A DNA stretch of 42,354 bases. Source: an uncultured Rhodospirillales bacterium. GTDB lineage: Bacteria > Pseudomonadota > Alphaproteobacteria > Reyranellales > Reyranellaceae. Shown in pieces: positions 26,550-35,211 of the stretch (positions within the stretch are counted from its first letter, which is position 1; the number at the start of each line of letters is the position of its first letter). The DNA is taken from the NCBI GenBank assembly GCA_902825855.1, contig CADECW010000018.1, positions 28,386-70,739 on the forward strand. Direction: 5' to 3'. The position numbers were made by a program, and so were the translations under genes. The notes beneath the pieces were generated by a model. That model worked only from the letters and a program-made list of their open reading frames with translations, was not told the DNA's origin and searched no databases.

Positions 26550-27297
26550 TCCCCCTGCCGCGCCGTCCCGGCGCCTTCGCGGGCTTCGCACGGATACGCA
26601 AGAAGCGGCCGCCCGACTGGTCGATCTCGAACGTGCCGGTGTTGCGCACCAGGTCCGACAGTTTGCGATAGCCGTAGGTGCGTGGATCGAAGTCCGAGGC
26701 GATGGCGGCCAGCCGCTGGCCGACGGCACCGAGGCCGACCCAACCGTCCTCCGTTTCCATCTGCTCGATCGCGCGCGTCAGGAGCGCCACCGCGGCACTG
26801 GGCGGCTGAAGCGCCCGGCGGCCGCCGTCCTGCTCCGGTGCGGCGGCCGTCCCGGTCAGCAGGTTCTCGGTGTAGATGAAGCGCCGGCAAGCCTGGCGGA
26901 AGCTCTCAGGAGTTTTTTGCGCCCCGAAGCCGTACACATCGGCACCCTCCTCGCGCAGGCGCGACGCCAGCCGCGTGAAGTCGCTGTCGGACGAGACCAG
27001 GCAGAAGCCGTCGAAGCGGCGGCTGTGCAACAGGTCCATGGCGTCGATCACGAGCGCGATGTCCGAGGCGTTCTTGCCCGCGGTATAGGCGAACTGCTGG
27101 TAGGGATCGATGGCGTGCTTCTGCAGCACCTCGGTCCAGGATTTCAGTCGCGAGCTGGAGAAATCGCCATAGATTCGCCGGACGCTCGCCTCGCCGAAGC
27201 GCGCGATCTCCTCGAACAACCCATCGACGATGCGCGACGAGGTGTTGTCGGCATCGATCAGCACGGCGAAGCGGCGCTGGCGGGAGTCTTCGGCCAT
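26527..27297 (-). CDS. NYN-domain (LabA/DUF88-like) protein with C-terminal OST-HTH domain
   Basis: 256 aa from ATG 27297, supported by AAGGAGA upstream. The N-terminal NYN nuclease fold shows the acidic set expected for a PIN-like metal site: VLIDADN (about 12-18), [13 protein letters not shown] and [16 protein letters not shown] linker of about 25 residues leads to a winged-helix OST-HTH/LOTUS domain ([25 protein letters not shown]..., then [18 protein letters not shown]). Such proteins are likely RNA-binding nucleases. The gene converges on ccmI with a 23-base 3' overlap. Confidence 0.87.
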   Translation of the reverse strand: MAEDSRQRRFAVLIDADNTSSRIVDGLFEEIARFGEASVRRIYGDFSSSRLKSWTEVLQKHAIDPYQQFAYTAGKNASDIALVIDAMDLLHSRRFDGFCLVSSDSDFTRLASRLREEGADVYGFGAQKTPESFRQACRRFIYTENLLTGTAAAPEQDGGRRALQPPSAAVALLTRAIEQMETEDGWVGLGAVGQRLAAIASDFDPRTYGYRKLSDLVRNTGTFEIDQSGGRFLRIRAKPAKAPGRRGRGITETRRP

Positions 27298-27375
27298 GGG
27301 GTCTCCTTCGGTCGTTGAGCGTACCACCCGGCGGGTTTGAAAACCGCCACCGCCGGCCCCACGTTTTCCTCACCG

Positions 27376-28002
27376 ATGGATATCGAGCGACGCGCATTGC
27401 TGGCCGACGTCGCCGTGCATGCGCTGGGGCTCGCCCTGGGGGCGGCCGGCGTGGTCGCCATGCTCTGGGTGGCCGTGCGCTCGGCGGGCGACGGCCAGCT
27501 CGTGCCGGTCACTGTTTATCTCGCCGGCCTCCTCGCCATGCTGTTCTTTTCAGCCATCTACAATGTCTGGCGCTCGTGTCGCCGGCGCGACTGGCTGCGC
27601 CGGCTCGATCATGCCGCGATATTCCTGATGATCGCCGGCACCTACACCCCGCTGGTGCTTCGCTTGCCGAGCGGCTGGGCGCTCGGCCTCACCACGGGCG
27701 TCTGGACGGCCGCGCTGGCCGGGGTCTTCGCCAAGCTCTTCCAGCCGCGCCGTGTCGAAGCGTTGTCGGTCGCCCTCTACCTCGCGCTGGGCTGGGTCGG
27801 CGTGATCGCCGCCGAGCCCCTGCTCGCTTCTCTCGATCCGGCGACCCTGATCCTGCTGCTGACAGGCGGCGTGGTCTATTCCGTCGGCGTCATCTTCCAC
27901 CTCGCCACCCGCTGGCCCTACGCCCGGGCGCTGTGGCACAGCTTCGTGGTGATCGCGGCCGCCATCCACTACGTCGCCATCATGACCCTGTTACAGGGCT
28001 GA
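27376..28002 (+). CDS. hemolysin III/PAQR family membrane protein
   Basis: 208 aa from ATG 27376. Seven membrane segments. Conserved features of the YqfA/HlyIII group are present: an HALG near the N-terminus, FSAIYN in the second segment, [17 protein letters not shown], and the C-terminal [16 protein letters not shown], whose histidines are the putative zinc ligands together with the first. Function in bacteria is not settled (membrane-fluidity sensing or ceramidase-like hydrolase activity has been proposed). A TTG at 27337 would extend it by 13 residues, but no ribosome site favours it. Confidence 0.87.
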   Translation: MDIERRALLADVAVHALGLALGAAGVVAMLWVAVRSAGDGQLVPVTVYLAGLLAMLFFSAIYNVWRSCRRRDWLRRLDHAAIFLMIAGTYTPLVLRLPSGWALGLTTGVWTAALAGVFAKLFQPRRVEALSVALYLALGWVGVIAAEPLLASLDPATLILLLTGGVVYSVGVIFHLATRWPYARALWHSFVVIAAAIHYVAIMTLLQG

Positions 28003-28034
28003 GATACGAAGGGATGCCCGCCCGCGCGCGATCA

Positions 28035-28124
28035 GGCATGCCACACCGTCATATGGACGAAGGTATACCATGGTTGGATTGTGCACGATCGGAGCGTGGC
28101 ATATGCCTGTCGTCCATTCGAATG
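28035..28124. promoter_or_regulatory. cluster of four palindromes upstream of the alpha/beta hydrolase gene
   Basis: The 143-base gap holds GGCATGCC (28035-28042), GGTATACC (28062-28069), GGCATATGCC (28098-28107) and CATTCGAATG (28115-28124), all perfect palindromes. The first three share GG-pyrimidine-AT and could be half-sites for a dimeric regulator. No clear sigma-70 promoter is visible. Confidence 0.3.
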
Positions 28125-28145
28125 CTGCAACGGAGAGCGGCCATC

Positions 28146-28970
28146 ATGCCTTACGTGACGACCAAGGACGGTGTCGAGATCTTCTACAAGGACTGGGGCA
28201 AGGGACAGCCCATCGTGTTCAGCCACGGCTGGCCACTCTCGGCCGACGACTGGGACGCCCAGATGATGTTCTTCCTCAATCATGGCTTTCGCGTCGTGGC
28301 CCACGATCGGCGCGGCCACGGTCGTTCGACCCAGGTGCCCGACGGACACGACATGGACCACTACGCTGATGATCTGGCCGCAGTCGTAGCGCATCTCGAC
28401 CTCAAGGATGCCGTGCATGTCGGCCACTCGACCGGTGGCGGTGAGGTCGTGCACTACCTGGCGCGGCATGGCACCGGCCGGGCGGCCAAGGCTGCCATTC
28501 TCTCTGCAGTGCCGCCGCTGATGGTCAAGACGCCGGCCAATCCCGGCGGCCTGCCGAAGGAAGTGTTCGACGGTTACCAGACTGCGCTCGCGGCGAACCG
28601 CGCGCAGCTCTATCGCGACATACCGGCCGGCCCGTTCTACGGCTTCAACCGGCCGGGCGCACAGCCCCAGGAAGGCATCATCCAGAACTGGTGGCGGCAG
28701 GGCATGATGGGCGGCGCCAAGGCGCACTACGATGGCATCGTCGCCTTCTCCCAGACCGACTTCACCGAGGACTTGAAGAAGATCACTATCCCGGTGCTTG
28801 TGATGCACGGCGATGACGACCAGATCGTGCCCTATGCCGATTCCGGTCCGCTGTCGGCCAAGCTGCTGAAGAACGGCACGCTGAAGACCTACAAGGGGTT
28901 CCCGCACGGTATGCCGACGACTCACGCCGACACGATCAACGCCGACCTGCTGGCCTTCATCAAGGCGTAG
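28146..28970 (+). CDS. alpha/beta hydrolase, non-heme chloroperoxidase-like
   Basis: 274 aa. Catalytic triad: Ser95 in VGHSTGGGE, Asp224 or 225 in [10 protein letters not shown] and His254 in [10 protein letters not shown]. The oxyanion segment is [12 protein letters not shown], and HDRRGHGRS is typical of the cofactor-free haloperoxidase/arylesterase group. In vivo it is more likely an esterase or perhydrolase than a true chlorinating enzyme. GGAGAG precedes ATG 28146. It appears to be a single-gene unit. Confidence 0.9.
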   Translation: MPYVTTKDGVEIFYKDWGKGQPIVFSHGWPLSADDWDAQMMFFLNHGFRVVAHDRRGHGRSTQVPDGHDMDHYADDLAAVVAHLDLKDAVHVGHSTGGGEVVHYLARHGTGRAAKAAILSAVPPLMVKTPANPGGLPKEVFDGYQTALAANRAQLYRDIPAGPFYGFNRPGAQPQEGIIQNWWRQGMMGGAKAHYDGIVAFSQTDFTEDLKKITIPVLVMHGDDDQIVPYADSGPLSAKLLKNGTLKTYKGFPHGMPTTHADTINADLLAFIKA

Positions 28971-29030
28971 GGTCAGCCGGCGAGGTCCGTGGTCGAGCAG
29001 CGCCTTTCACTGCGCAGCCAGGACGGCCGG

Positions 29031-29309
29031 TCAGCGATAATATTTACGATCGTGTTCCTCGGCCTGCAGCCGGTCGATCTGCGACTGCGCCTCGTCAGCG
29101 ATCTTCACCAGCCCCTCGTAGCGGGCACGCAGCGTGGCGAGCTCGGCTTCGCGAGGTGCGTTGGTCGGCGAACCCGACAGCTCTGCAGTGGATGTCGTGA
29201 GAAGCTTGGCTGCGAGCTGCATGGCTTCCAGCCGCGCCTTGCGCGCCGCGCCCTGCAGCTCCTCGATGCGCCGGCTGACTTTGTGCACGCCTTCGGTCAT
29301 GGCCGACAT
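29031..29309 (-). CDS. small coiled-coil protein, function unknown
   Basis: 92 aa from ATG 29309; a TTG at 29336 or an ATG at 29300 are alternatives. The sequence is almost wholly helical and charged with heptad-like spacing (VSRRIEELQGAARKARLEAMQL; EAELATLRARYEGLVKIADEAQ) and ends in DRKYYR. No signal peptide, membrane segment or known domain. Composition looks coding rather than random. It is divergent from the patatin gene. No function is proposed. Confidence 0.55.
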   Translation of the reverse strand: MSAMTEGVHKVSRRIEELQGAARKARLEAMQLAAKLLTTSTAELSGSPTNAPREAELATLRARYEGLVKIADEAQSQIDRLQAEEHDRKYYR

Positions 29310-29458
29310 GCTGCCCCGGACGGCCGTTGCGGGCAACCTTTGGAAAAGCGCACTAGCCGCGCATCAAGTGCTCGCTGCACCACAAGACGATCGTTGTCCT
29401 GATAAGCGCGGGACTCGTCATCTGGCATACGCGGATTACCTGCGCCTATGATCTTGCC

Positions 29459-30382
29459 ATGGCACCGCCTCGTATCGGCCTCGCGCTGGGCAGCGGCTCC
29501 GCCCGCGGTTGGGCGCATATCGGCGTCATCGAATCGCTGACCGAAGCTGGCATCCAGCCTGACATCGTCTGCGGTGCGTCGATGGGCGCGCTGGTCGGCG
29601 CCGCGCATGTTGCGGGCCGCCTTCCCGAACTCAGACAATGGGCCGGCAAGGCGACCTGGCGCTCGATCGCGCGCCTTACCGATCTGCGCCTCGGCAGCGG
29701 CGGGTTGATCAGCGGCCGGCAGGTGATGTCCTTTTTGAAGGGTTTGGGAATCGGCGAGCCGATCGAGAGCTACGCCACGCACTACGCTGCCGTCGCCACG
29801 GACATGGCTACGGGGCGCGAGATCTGGCTGCAGTCGGGCCCGATACACGAAGCGGTGCGCGCGTCGATCGCCATCCCCGGCGTCTTCAGCCCGGCTCGCC
29901 TGGGCGACAGGTGGCTCCTCGACGGCGGCCTCTCCAATCCGATACCCGTCTCGGTCTGTCGTGCGCTCGGCGCGGACGTCATCATCGCCGTCAATCTCAA
30001 CGGCGAACTCGTCGGACGACGTTTCACTGAGCCCGAGCCACCCGTCGACACCAGGCCGTCACGGCTCTCGGGCGAGGTCGTGCGGCGCATGCTGGGCCAG
30101 TGGCCCCTCCCGGCAGCGTTGCGGCGGGGAATGGCGGAAGCTGATGCCGTACCGGCGCCGCGCGAAGCGTCGCCTGGCTACCTGGACGTGCTCGCCACTG
30201 CCATCAACATCATGCAGGACCACATCACCCGCGCGCGGTTGGCCGGCGAACCACCGCACGTGATGCTTGTGCCGCGCCTACGCAGCATCGGCCTTATGGA
30301 ATTCAATCGCGCCGAGGAGGCTATCGCCGAGGGCCGCGCCTGCGTCGAGCAGGCTCTGACGACGCTGCGTCGCTACCTCTAG
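29459..30382 (+). CDS. patatin-like phospholipase family protein (RssA-like)
   Basis: 307 aa. The oxyanion loop is GSGSARGWAHIG (11-22), the nucleophile elbow GASMG (Ser41) and the catalytic Asp155 in LDGGLSNPIPV, so the Ser-Asp dyad of patatins is complete. No signal peptide is present, so it is cytoplasmic or membrane-associated, like RssA/NTE-type lysophospholipases. The C-terminal part is less conserved. It stands alone in its orientation. Confidence 0.9.
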   Translation: MAPPRIGLALGSGSARGWAHIGVIESLTEAGIQPDIVCGASMGALVGAAHVAGRLPELRQWAGKATWRSIARLTDLRLGSGGLISGRQVMSFLKGLGIGEPIESYATHYAAVATDMATGREIWLQSGPIHEAVRASIAIPGVFSPARLGDRWLLDGGLSNPIPVSVCRALGADVIIAVNLNGELVGRRFTEPEPPVDTRPSRLSGEVVRRMLGQWPLPAALRRGMAEADAVPAPREASPGYLDVLATAINIMQDHITRARLAGEPPHVMLVPRLRSIGLMEFNRAEEAIAEGRACVEQALTTLRRYL

Positions 30383-30529
30383 GCTCGACCTGGATGCACC
30401 GGACGCAACAGCCGCTATGCGCTGTCGGATGCGGCCGTCCGGGCACGACGCAGATCAGCGTTGCATGGGATGCGCGGGAAGGGGTGCGATGCCCATGGTA
30501 CGAAGACACAGAGACACAAAAGGCCTATC

Positions 30530-30567
30530 AGGCCCGACCGCGTAACAACGCGGCCGGGCCTTTTTTT
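30530..30567 (+). terminator. Rho-independent terminator downstream of the patatin gene, possibly bidirectional
   Basis: AGGCCCGACCGCG (30530-30542) pairs with CGCGGCCGGGCCT (30549-30561) with one A-C mismatch around TAACAA, followed by seven T. It lies 148 bases after the patatin stop and 29 bases beyond the convergent small membrane gene. Four A just upstream (30518-30521) could give a weak T tract on the minus strand. The long 147-base stretch before it shows no reading frame I would support. Confidence 0.85.
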
Positions 30568-30589
30568 GCCAGCAAGCTTCTGCGTCAGG

Positions 30590-30862
30590 CTACTGTTGTG
30601 GATTGGTAGCGGGGCGGGCCGGCGGCGTCGCAGGCGCTGGATTGGCCGGCGGCGTCATCGTGCGCTCCTGCGCCGGCAGCTGCGCCTGATCGGTGCGCTC
30701 GTTGGGCGAGCCGGCGAAAAACATCAAGCCCGCTGCCAAGGCGATCGCAACAAGAATGCCCACCACCAAAGTTACGCCCTTACCACTATTGTCCTCGTAA
30801 TAGCGGTCGTAGTTGCGTGGGTCGCGCTCTGGATTGGGTGGGTTTGGGATGTAGTCGCTCAT
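30590..30862 (-). CDS. small single-pass membrane protein, probably general-stress controlled
   Basis: 90 aa from ATG 30862, chosen for the strong AAGGAGAAAC upstream; longer in-frame versions run through the promoter region. A cytoplasmic Pro/Asn/Tyr-rich N-terminus (YIPNPPNPERDPRNYDRYYED) is followed by one membrane segment (VTLVVGILVAIALAAGLMFF) and a Pro/Ala-rich periplasmic tail (TPPANPAPATPPARPATNPQQ). I recognise no named family. An EcfG-type promoter lies directly upstream, suggesting a stress-response envelope role. Confidence 0.75.
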   Translation of the reverse strand: MSDYIPNPPNPERDPRNYDRYYEDNSGKGVTLVVGILVAIALAAGLMFFAGSPNERTDQAQLPAQERTMTPPANPAPATPPARPATNPQQ

Positions 30863-30899
30863 GAAGTTTCTCCTTTCTTCCGGAAGCGCATGCGGGATG

Positions 30900-30924
30900 A
30901 ACGCCTCCCGGCGGAAGGTGTTCC
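30900..30924 (-). promoter_or_regulatory. EcfG (general stress sigma factor) type promoter
   Basis: On the minus strand the sequence reads GGAAC (complement of 30920-30924), 16 bases, then CGTT (complement of 30900-30903), matching the alphaproteobacterial EcfG consensus GGAAC-N16/17-CGTT. Transcription would begin near 30890, giving a leader of about 28 bases before ATG 30862. The rest of the gap, 30925-31120, holds a short T run but no other clear signal. Confidence 0.72.
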
Positions 30925-31120
30925 ACATTTTTTTATTGTTCTCTTTCAGTGGTTTAGGTCCCCGATGGTCGTCGAAACGGCGGGCACAGTTGCCTGCATG
31001 GCGTTTGATTGCGTCCGGTGTCGTCGTGCAGTGCGTGGCCCTGCTGCAACCGGATCGGGGGTGCCTTGCGAGCCCTGACAAGGCCCGGATCATGCTAGGC
31101 TCGCTCTGTTGGAGGTCCCG

Positions 31121-31783
31121 ATGCCTGACGCTCTGCCGACTCGTTCACCGACCTTGCTCGATAGCGCTGGCGCGGCCGCCCTGGTCGGTTCATATGCCGC
31201 CGTATCCAAGGGCGCGGCATTGAAGGATATCGGCCGCATCGATCTGCACATGAGCCGCTTCATCGGCCTGTCGCCGCTCTGCCTCGTCGCCACGGCGGAT
31301 GCCTCGGGAAAGCAGGACGTCACTCCGCGCGGCGATCCGCCCGGTTCGTTCAAGGTCCTCGACGAGCACACGATCGCCTTGGCCGATCGTCCCGGCAACA
31401 ACCGGCTCGATACGCTAAAGAACCTTTTGGAGAATCCGCAGATCGCCTTGATCTTCCTGGTCCCCGGCGTCGCCGAGACGGTGCGCGTGGCGGGCACGGC
31501 GCGCCTGTCGGTCGATCCCGAACTGCTCGCCTCGCTGGCAGTGCAGGGCAAGGAGCCGAAGTGCGCCATCGTGATCTCGGTGCGTCAGGCCTACCTGCAT
31601 TGTGCCAAGGCCCTGCTGCGCTCCAAGCTGTGGCAGCCCGACTATGTCCAGCCCAAGGGCACCTTCCCGTCGATCAGTCGCATGGTCGGCGACCAGATCG
31701 GACTGAGCGAAGAAGACAAGAAGACGGCCGAGGCGCGCACCGAGCGCGCCTACAGGGATGGGCTATGGGCGCCTATACCGTAA
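31121..31783 (+). CDS. PPOX-class flavoprotein (pyridoxamine 5'-phosphate oxidase-like, MSMEG_1061 family)
   Basis: 220 aa from ATG 31121; TTGGAGGTCCC just before it contains the GGAGG ribosome site. Split-barrel FMN-binding features include FIGLSPLCLVATADASGKQDVTPRGDPPGS, followed by DRPGNNRLDTLKNLLENPQIALIFLVPG and the C-terminal YVQPKGTFPSISRM. This pattern is that of the MSMEG_1061-type PPOX proteins, which probably bind FMN or F420 and act on unknown small molecules. Its end overlaps the desaturase start by 19 bases. Confidence 0.85.
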   Translation: MPDALPTRSPTLLDSAGAAALVGSYAAVSKGAALKDIGRIDLHMSRFIGLSPLCLVATADASGKQDVTPRGDPPGSFKVLDEHTIALADRPGNNRLDTLKNLLENPQIALIFLVPGVAETVRVAGTARLSVDPELLASLAVQGKEPKCAIVISVRQAYLHCAKALLRSKLWQPDYVQPKGTFPSISRMVGDQIGLSEEDKKTAEARTERAYRDGLWAPIP

Positions 31784-32688
31784 CCGGCCAGCGCGCCCGC
31801 CAGATGCGGGTCGTGCCGGCGGAAGTGCTGAAGCGCCTCTATGCACGGTCCGATCGGCACGGCGTGGTGCAGACGGCAGCACATCTGGCGCTGCTGGTCG
31901 CCGGCGGCTGGCTGGTGCTGTCGACCATGGGCACCTGGTGGGTCGTGCCGGCGCTGCTCATGCAGGGCATCTTCATCAATTCACTGTTCGGGGCGATGCA
32001 CGAATCGGTGCATTACGGCTCGTTCAAGACGCGCCGGATGGCGGACCTGCTCGCATTCTTCTCGGGCGCGGCGATCCTGAACAATGCCGGCTTCTACCGG
32101 CACTATCACATGGCGCATCACCGATATACGCAGGATCCTGCGCGCGATCCCGAGCTCGTGACCTCGGGCACGCCCAGGACCTGGGGGCAGTATCTGTTCA
32201 GAGTCAGCTCGATACCGTTCCTGATGCTGCGCACGCGCGACATCTTTCTCTTTCCGTTCGGCCTTCGCGGCAACGTCGACTACATCCATCCGTCGGCCTG
32301 GCCCGAGGTGCGGCGCTGGGGCCGCTGGCTGCTTGCGCTCTATGCTGCGCTGATCATAGGCTCGATCGCGTTGCAGACGACTGTCGTGCTGTGGGTCTGG
32401 TTCATTCCCTTGCTCGTCGGCCTGCCCTTCCTGCGGCTCTATCTGCTGTGTGAGCACACGCTCTGTCCCAATTCCGACGATGGCTTCGCCAACACACGGA
32501 CCACGCTCAGCAATCCGATCGTGCGCTTCCTGATGTGGAACCTGCCCTACCACGCCGAGCATCATCTGTTCCCCAACATCGCCTTCCATAACCTGCCCGA
32601 GGCGCATCGCTACCTGAAGCCTCATCTGAAGTACGTCGCCAGGGGTTACGTCCAGGTTCAGCGAGAGATCGCGAGGAGCCTGAGATGA
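31765..32688 (+). CDS. membrane fatty acid desaturase/hydroxylase family protein
   Basis: 307 aa from ATG 31765 (ATG 31804 also possible). The three histidine boxes of the di-iron desaturases are present: HESVH (79-83), HYHMAHH (113-119) and HAEHH (263-267), with an additional EHT at 230-232. Membrane segments flank residues 35-70, 190-225. It would introduce a double bond or hydroxyl group into an acyl chain or related lipid (carotenoid or aldehyde are also possible). It overlaps the flavoprotein gene, suggesting co-expression. Confidence 0.88.
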   Translation: MGAYTVTGQRARQMRVVPAEVLKRLYARSDRHGVVQTAAHLALLVAGGWLVLSTMGTWWVVPALLMQGIFINSLFGAMHESVHYGSFKTRRMADLLAFFSGAAILNNAGFYRHYHMAHHRYTQDPARDPELVTSGTPRTWGQYLFRVSSIPFLMLRTRDIFLFPFGLRGNVDYIHPSAWPEVRRWGRWLLALYAALIIGSIALQTTVVLWVWFIPLLVGLPFLRLYLLCEHTLCPNSDDGFANTRTTLSNPIVRFLMWNLPYHAEHHLFPNIAFHNLPEAHRYLKPHLKYVARGYVQVQREIARSLR

Positions 32689-32710
32689 GCGCGGGCGGAG
32701 CTTCCCTACG

Positions 32711-33685
32711 GTGAGGACTACTGAAGGCGTCTTCGAGTGCGGCGACCTCGCGCTGCAGCGCGGCGGTACGCTCAAGGGCGCGCGAATCGTCTACAAGACC
32801 TATGGAACGCTCTCGCCCAAGCGCGACAACGTCATCGTCTATCCCACGAGCTACTCGGCGCATCATACCGACATCGAATGGCTGATCGCGGTCGAACACT
32901 GCCTCGATCCCAGCCGCTACTTCATCATCATCCCCAACATGTTCACCAACGGCCTGTCGTCCTCGCCGTCGAACACTCAGGGCGACTTTCCCGAGGTCAC
33001 GACCTACGACAACGTCACGCAGCAGCGTCGCCTGCTTGCCGAGCTGTTCGGCGTCGATCGCGTGAAGATGGTCTATGGCTGGTCGATGGGCGCGCAGCAG
33101 GCCTATCACTGGGCTGCCCTGTTCGGCGAGGCGGTCGAACGCATCGTCATAAACTGCGGCTCGGCCAAGACAGCGCCGCACAACTTCGTGTTCCTCGAAG
33201 GCGTACGCACGGCTGTGCAGAACGCACGCACGCCGCAGGAGGGCTTGCGCGCCATGGGCCGCATCTATGCCGGCTGGGCGCTCAGCCAGACCTTCTATCG
33301 CCGCGAGATGTGGCGCGGACTGGGCTTCAGCAGCCTCGAGGATTTTCTGGTGCGCTCGTGGGAGGCCAACTTCCTGCGCCGCGACGCGCGCGATCTGATG
33401 GCCCAGCTCTGGACCTGGCAGAACGGCGACATCTCGGCCAACGACCTTTTTCGCGGGGACCTCGCCATGGCCCTGGCGGCGATCAAGGCCAAGGTGCTCC
33501 TAATGCCTTCGGCCACTGACCTCTATTTCCAGACCGACGACAATCGGCTGGAGCTGCCTCACCTGCGGCATGGCAGGCTGGTCGAGATTCCCTCCGTGTG
33601 GGGCCACCGCGCCGGCAATCCCACAGGCAATCCGGAGGATGCGGCATTCCTCGACCGGCAGGTCGAAGCCTTGCTCAACGAGTAG
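32711..33685 (+). CDS. alpha/beta hydrolase, homoserine O-acetyltransferase (MetX)-like
   Basis: 324 aa from GTG 32711. The MetX-like pattern is clear: ARIVYKTYGTL near the N-terminus, PSSNTQ-type loop LSSSPSNTQGDFP, nucleophile Ser125 in YGWSMGAQQAYHW, Asp270 in PSATDLYFQ and His299 in WGHRAGNP. True MetX proteins carry GGSMGG; the GWSMGA elbow and shorter length suggest an acyltransferase or hydrolase for another substrate. It lies 72 bases upstream of the thioredoxin-like/selenoprotein pair on the same strand and may belong to that unit. Confidence 0.85.
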   Translation: MRTTEGVFECGDLALQRGGTLKGARIVYKTYGTLSPKRDNVIVYPTSYSAHHTDIEWLIAVEHCLDPSRYFIIIPNMFTNGLSSSPSNTQGDFPEVTTYDNVTQQRRLLAELFGVDRVKMVYGWSMGAQQAYHWAALFGEAVERIVINCGSAKTAPHNFVFLEGVRTAVQNARTPQEGLRAMGRIYAGWALSQTFYRREMWRGLGFSSLEDFLVRSWEANFLRRDARDLMAQLWTWQNGDISANDLFRGDLAMALAAIKAKVLLMPSATDLYFQTDDNRLELPHLRHGRLVEIPSVWGHRAGNPTGNPEDAAFLDRQVEALLNE

Positions 33686-33756
33686 GAACGAATTCTTCTC
33701 TTCTCCTTCCCCGTCATACGGGCGAGGATGAAGCAGCAGCTGAAGGATCGTGCGCC

Positions 33757-35211
33757 ATGCCCGACACCCTCCTCCCGCGTGACGGCCTGGTCATCGTCGC
33801 CAAGCGTGATTGCCCGACCTGTGTTCTGGTCGAGCCGGTGATGCAGAGCCTCGACCGCGCCGGTCCCCTGGCCGTGGTCAGCCAGGACGATCCGACCTTC
33901 CCGTCGGGCGTGCGCTCGGTGGTCTACGATGACGCCCTCGAGCGCTCGTTCCGCCTCAACATCGAGGCGGTGCCGACCCTGATCCGCTTCAAGGACGGCC
34001 TCGAGGTCGAACGCACCGTGGGATGGCAGCGCAAGGAATGGATGCGGCTCGCCGGCGCCGCTGCGGAGGGCAAGGGCCTGCCCGACTGGCAGCCCGGTTG
34101 CGGCTCCAAGAGCGTCGAGCCTGGCGTGCACGAGGCGCTGATTGCGCGCTATGGCGATCCAGGCCTGAAGTCGCGTGAGATCGCCGTCGGCAACTGGGAC
34201 GATCCGATGGAGGCCTGCTTCGAGCGCGGCTGGACCGACGGCCTGCCGGTCGTGCCGCCAACCGACGACCGCATCCTGCGCATGCTGGGCGGCACCGAGC
34301 GCAAGCCCGACGAGGTCGTCGGGCTCATTCCGCCCAACCTCGCGCCCTGCACCGTCGAGAAAGTGGCGATCAACGCCGTGATGGCGGGCTGCAAGCCGGA
34401 ATACATGCCCGTGGTGCTGGGCGTGCTGGAGGCTGCCCTCGACCCGCTGTTCGTACTGCACGGGCTGCTCTGCACCACGCATTTCTCAGGCCCGCTGGTG
34501 ATCATCAACGGCCCGGCTGCCAAGGCGATCGGCATGAACAGCGGGGTCAATGCGCTGGGCCAGGGCAATCGCGCCAACGCCACGATCGGCCGGACGCTGC
34601 AGCTCATCGTCAGGAATGTGGGTGGCGGCATGCCGGGCGCCATCGATCGCGCGACCTTGGGCAATCCCGGCAAATACACCTTCTGCTTCGCCGAGGATGA
34701 ATCCGATCCCGATTGGGAGCCCTTGTCGGTGCGCCGCGGCATCGCGCCCGGCAGAAGCGCCGTCACGCTGTTCCATGGCGAGGGCGTGCACGGCTTCATC
34801 GACCAACGCTCGCGCACTGCCGAGGAACTCGTGCGCTCGCTGGCCATGGGCCTGTTCGGCGTCGGGCACCCGAAGCTCTGCGACGCCGGCAACGCCGTGC
34901 TGGTGCTGTCGCCCGAGCACTACAAGATCTTCAAGGACAGCGGCTGGAACCGCCGTCGCATCGAGGACGAGCTCTTCCAGGCGTTGAAGCGACCGGGCCG
35001 CGATCTCGTCTGGGGCGCCCAGGGCGTACCGGAGGGGCTGCCGCCAAAATATGCCGAGCAGGTCGTCGACAAGTTCCAACCCATGCCCGACGGCGTGCTG
35101 ATCGTTCGCGCCGGCGGCGAGGCCGGGCTATTCTCCGCCATCATCGGAGGCTGGCCGGGTCAGCGCGTGCGCGAGGAATGCCAGTCCGTTACCAGGGAGA
35201 TTCGCCCATGA
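33757..35211 (+). CDS. thioredoxin-like domain fused to a large uncharacterised domain; coupled to a selenoprotein
   Basis: 484 aa from ATG 33757. Residues 10-100 look like a thioredoxin fold: CPTC at 19-22 and a cis-Pro loop EAVPTLIRFKDG (Pro73). A linker with PGCGSKS follows, then about 330 residues I cannot assign, beginning ERGWTDGLPVVPPTDDRILRML and containing GLIPPNLAPCTVEKVAINAVMAGCKPEY, LCTTHFSGPLVIINGPAAKAIGMNSG and conserved-looking cysteines (154, 198, 212, 239, 310). The stop overlaps the ATG of the selenoprotein gene (ATGA), so the two are translationally coupled. The CPTC site may reduce the selenoprotein's Sec/Cys centre. The functional link is inference; the reaction is unknown. 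Confidence 0.8.
   Translation: MPDTLLPRDGLVIVAKRDCPTCVLVEPVMQSLDRAGPLAVVSQDDPTFPSGVRSVVYDDALERSFRLNIEAVPTLIRFKDGLEVERTVGWQRKEWMRLAGAAAEGKGLPDWQPGCGSKSVEPGVHEALIARYGDPGLKSREIAVGNWDDPMEACFERGWTDGLPVVPPTDDRILRMLGGTERKPDEVVGLIPPNLAPCTVEKVAINAVMAGCKPEYMPVVLGVLEAALDPLFVLHGLLCTTHFSGPLVIINGPAAKAIGMNSGVNALGQGNRANATIGRTLQLIVRNVGGGMPGAIDRATLGNPGKYTFCFAEDESDPDWEPLSVRRGIAPGRSAVTLFHGEGVHGFIDQRSRTAEELVRSLAMGLFGVGHPKLCDAGNAVLVLSPEHYKIFKDSGWNRRRIEDELFQALKRPGRDLVWGAQGVPEGLPPKYAEQVVDKFQPMPDGVLIVRAGGEAGLFSAIIGGWPGQRVREECQSVTREIRP

Noticed and set aside
30394..30609. Short plus-strand reading frame through the terminator after the patatin gene
   Set aside because: It reads through a strong intrinsic terminator and into the antisense of the small membrane gene, has no ribosome site and no recognisable pattern.
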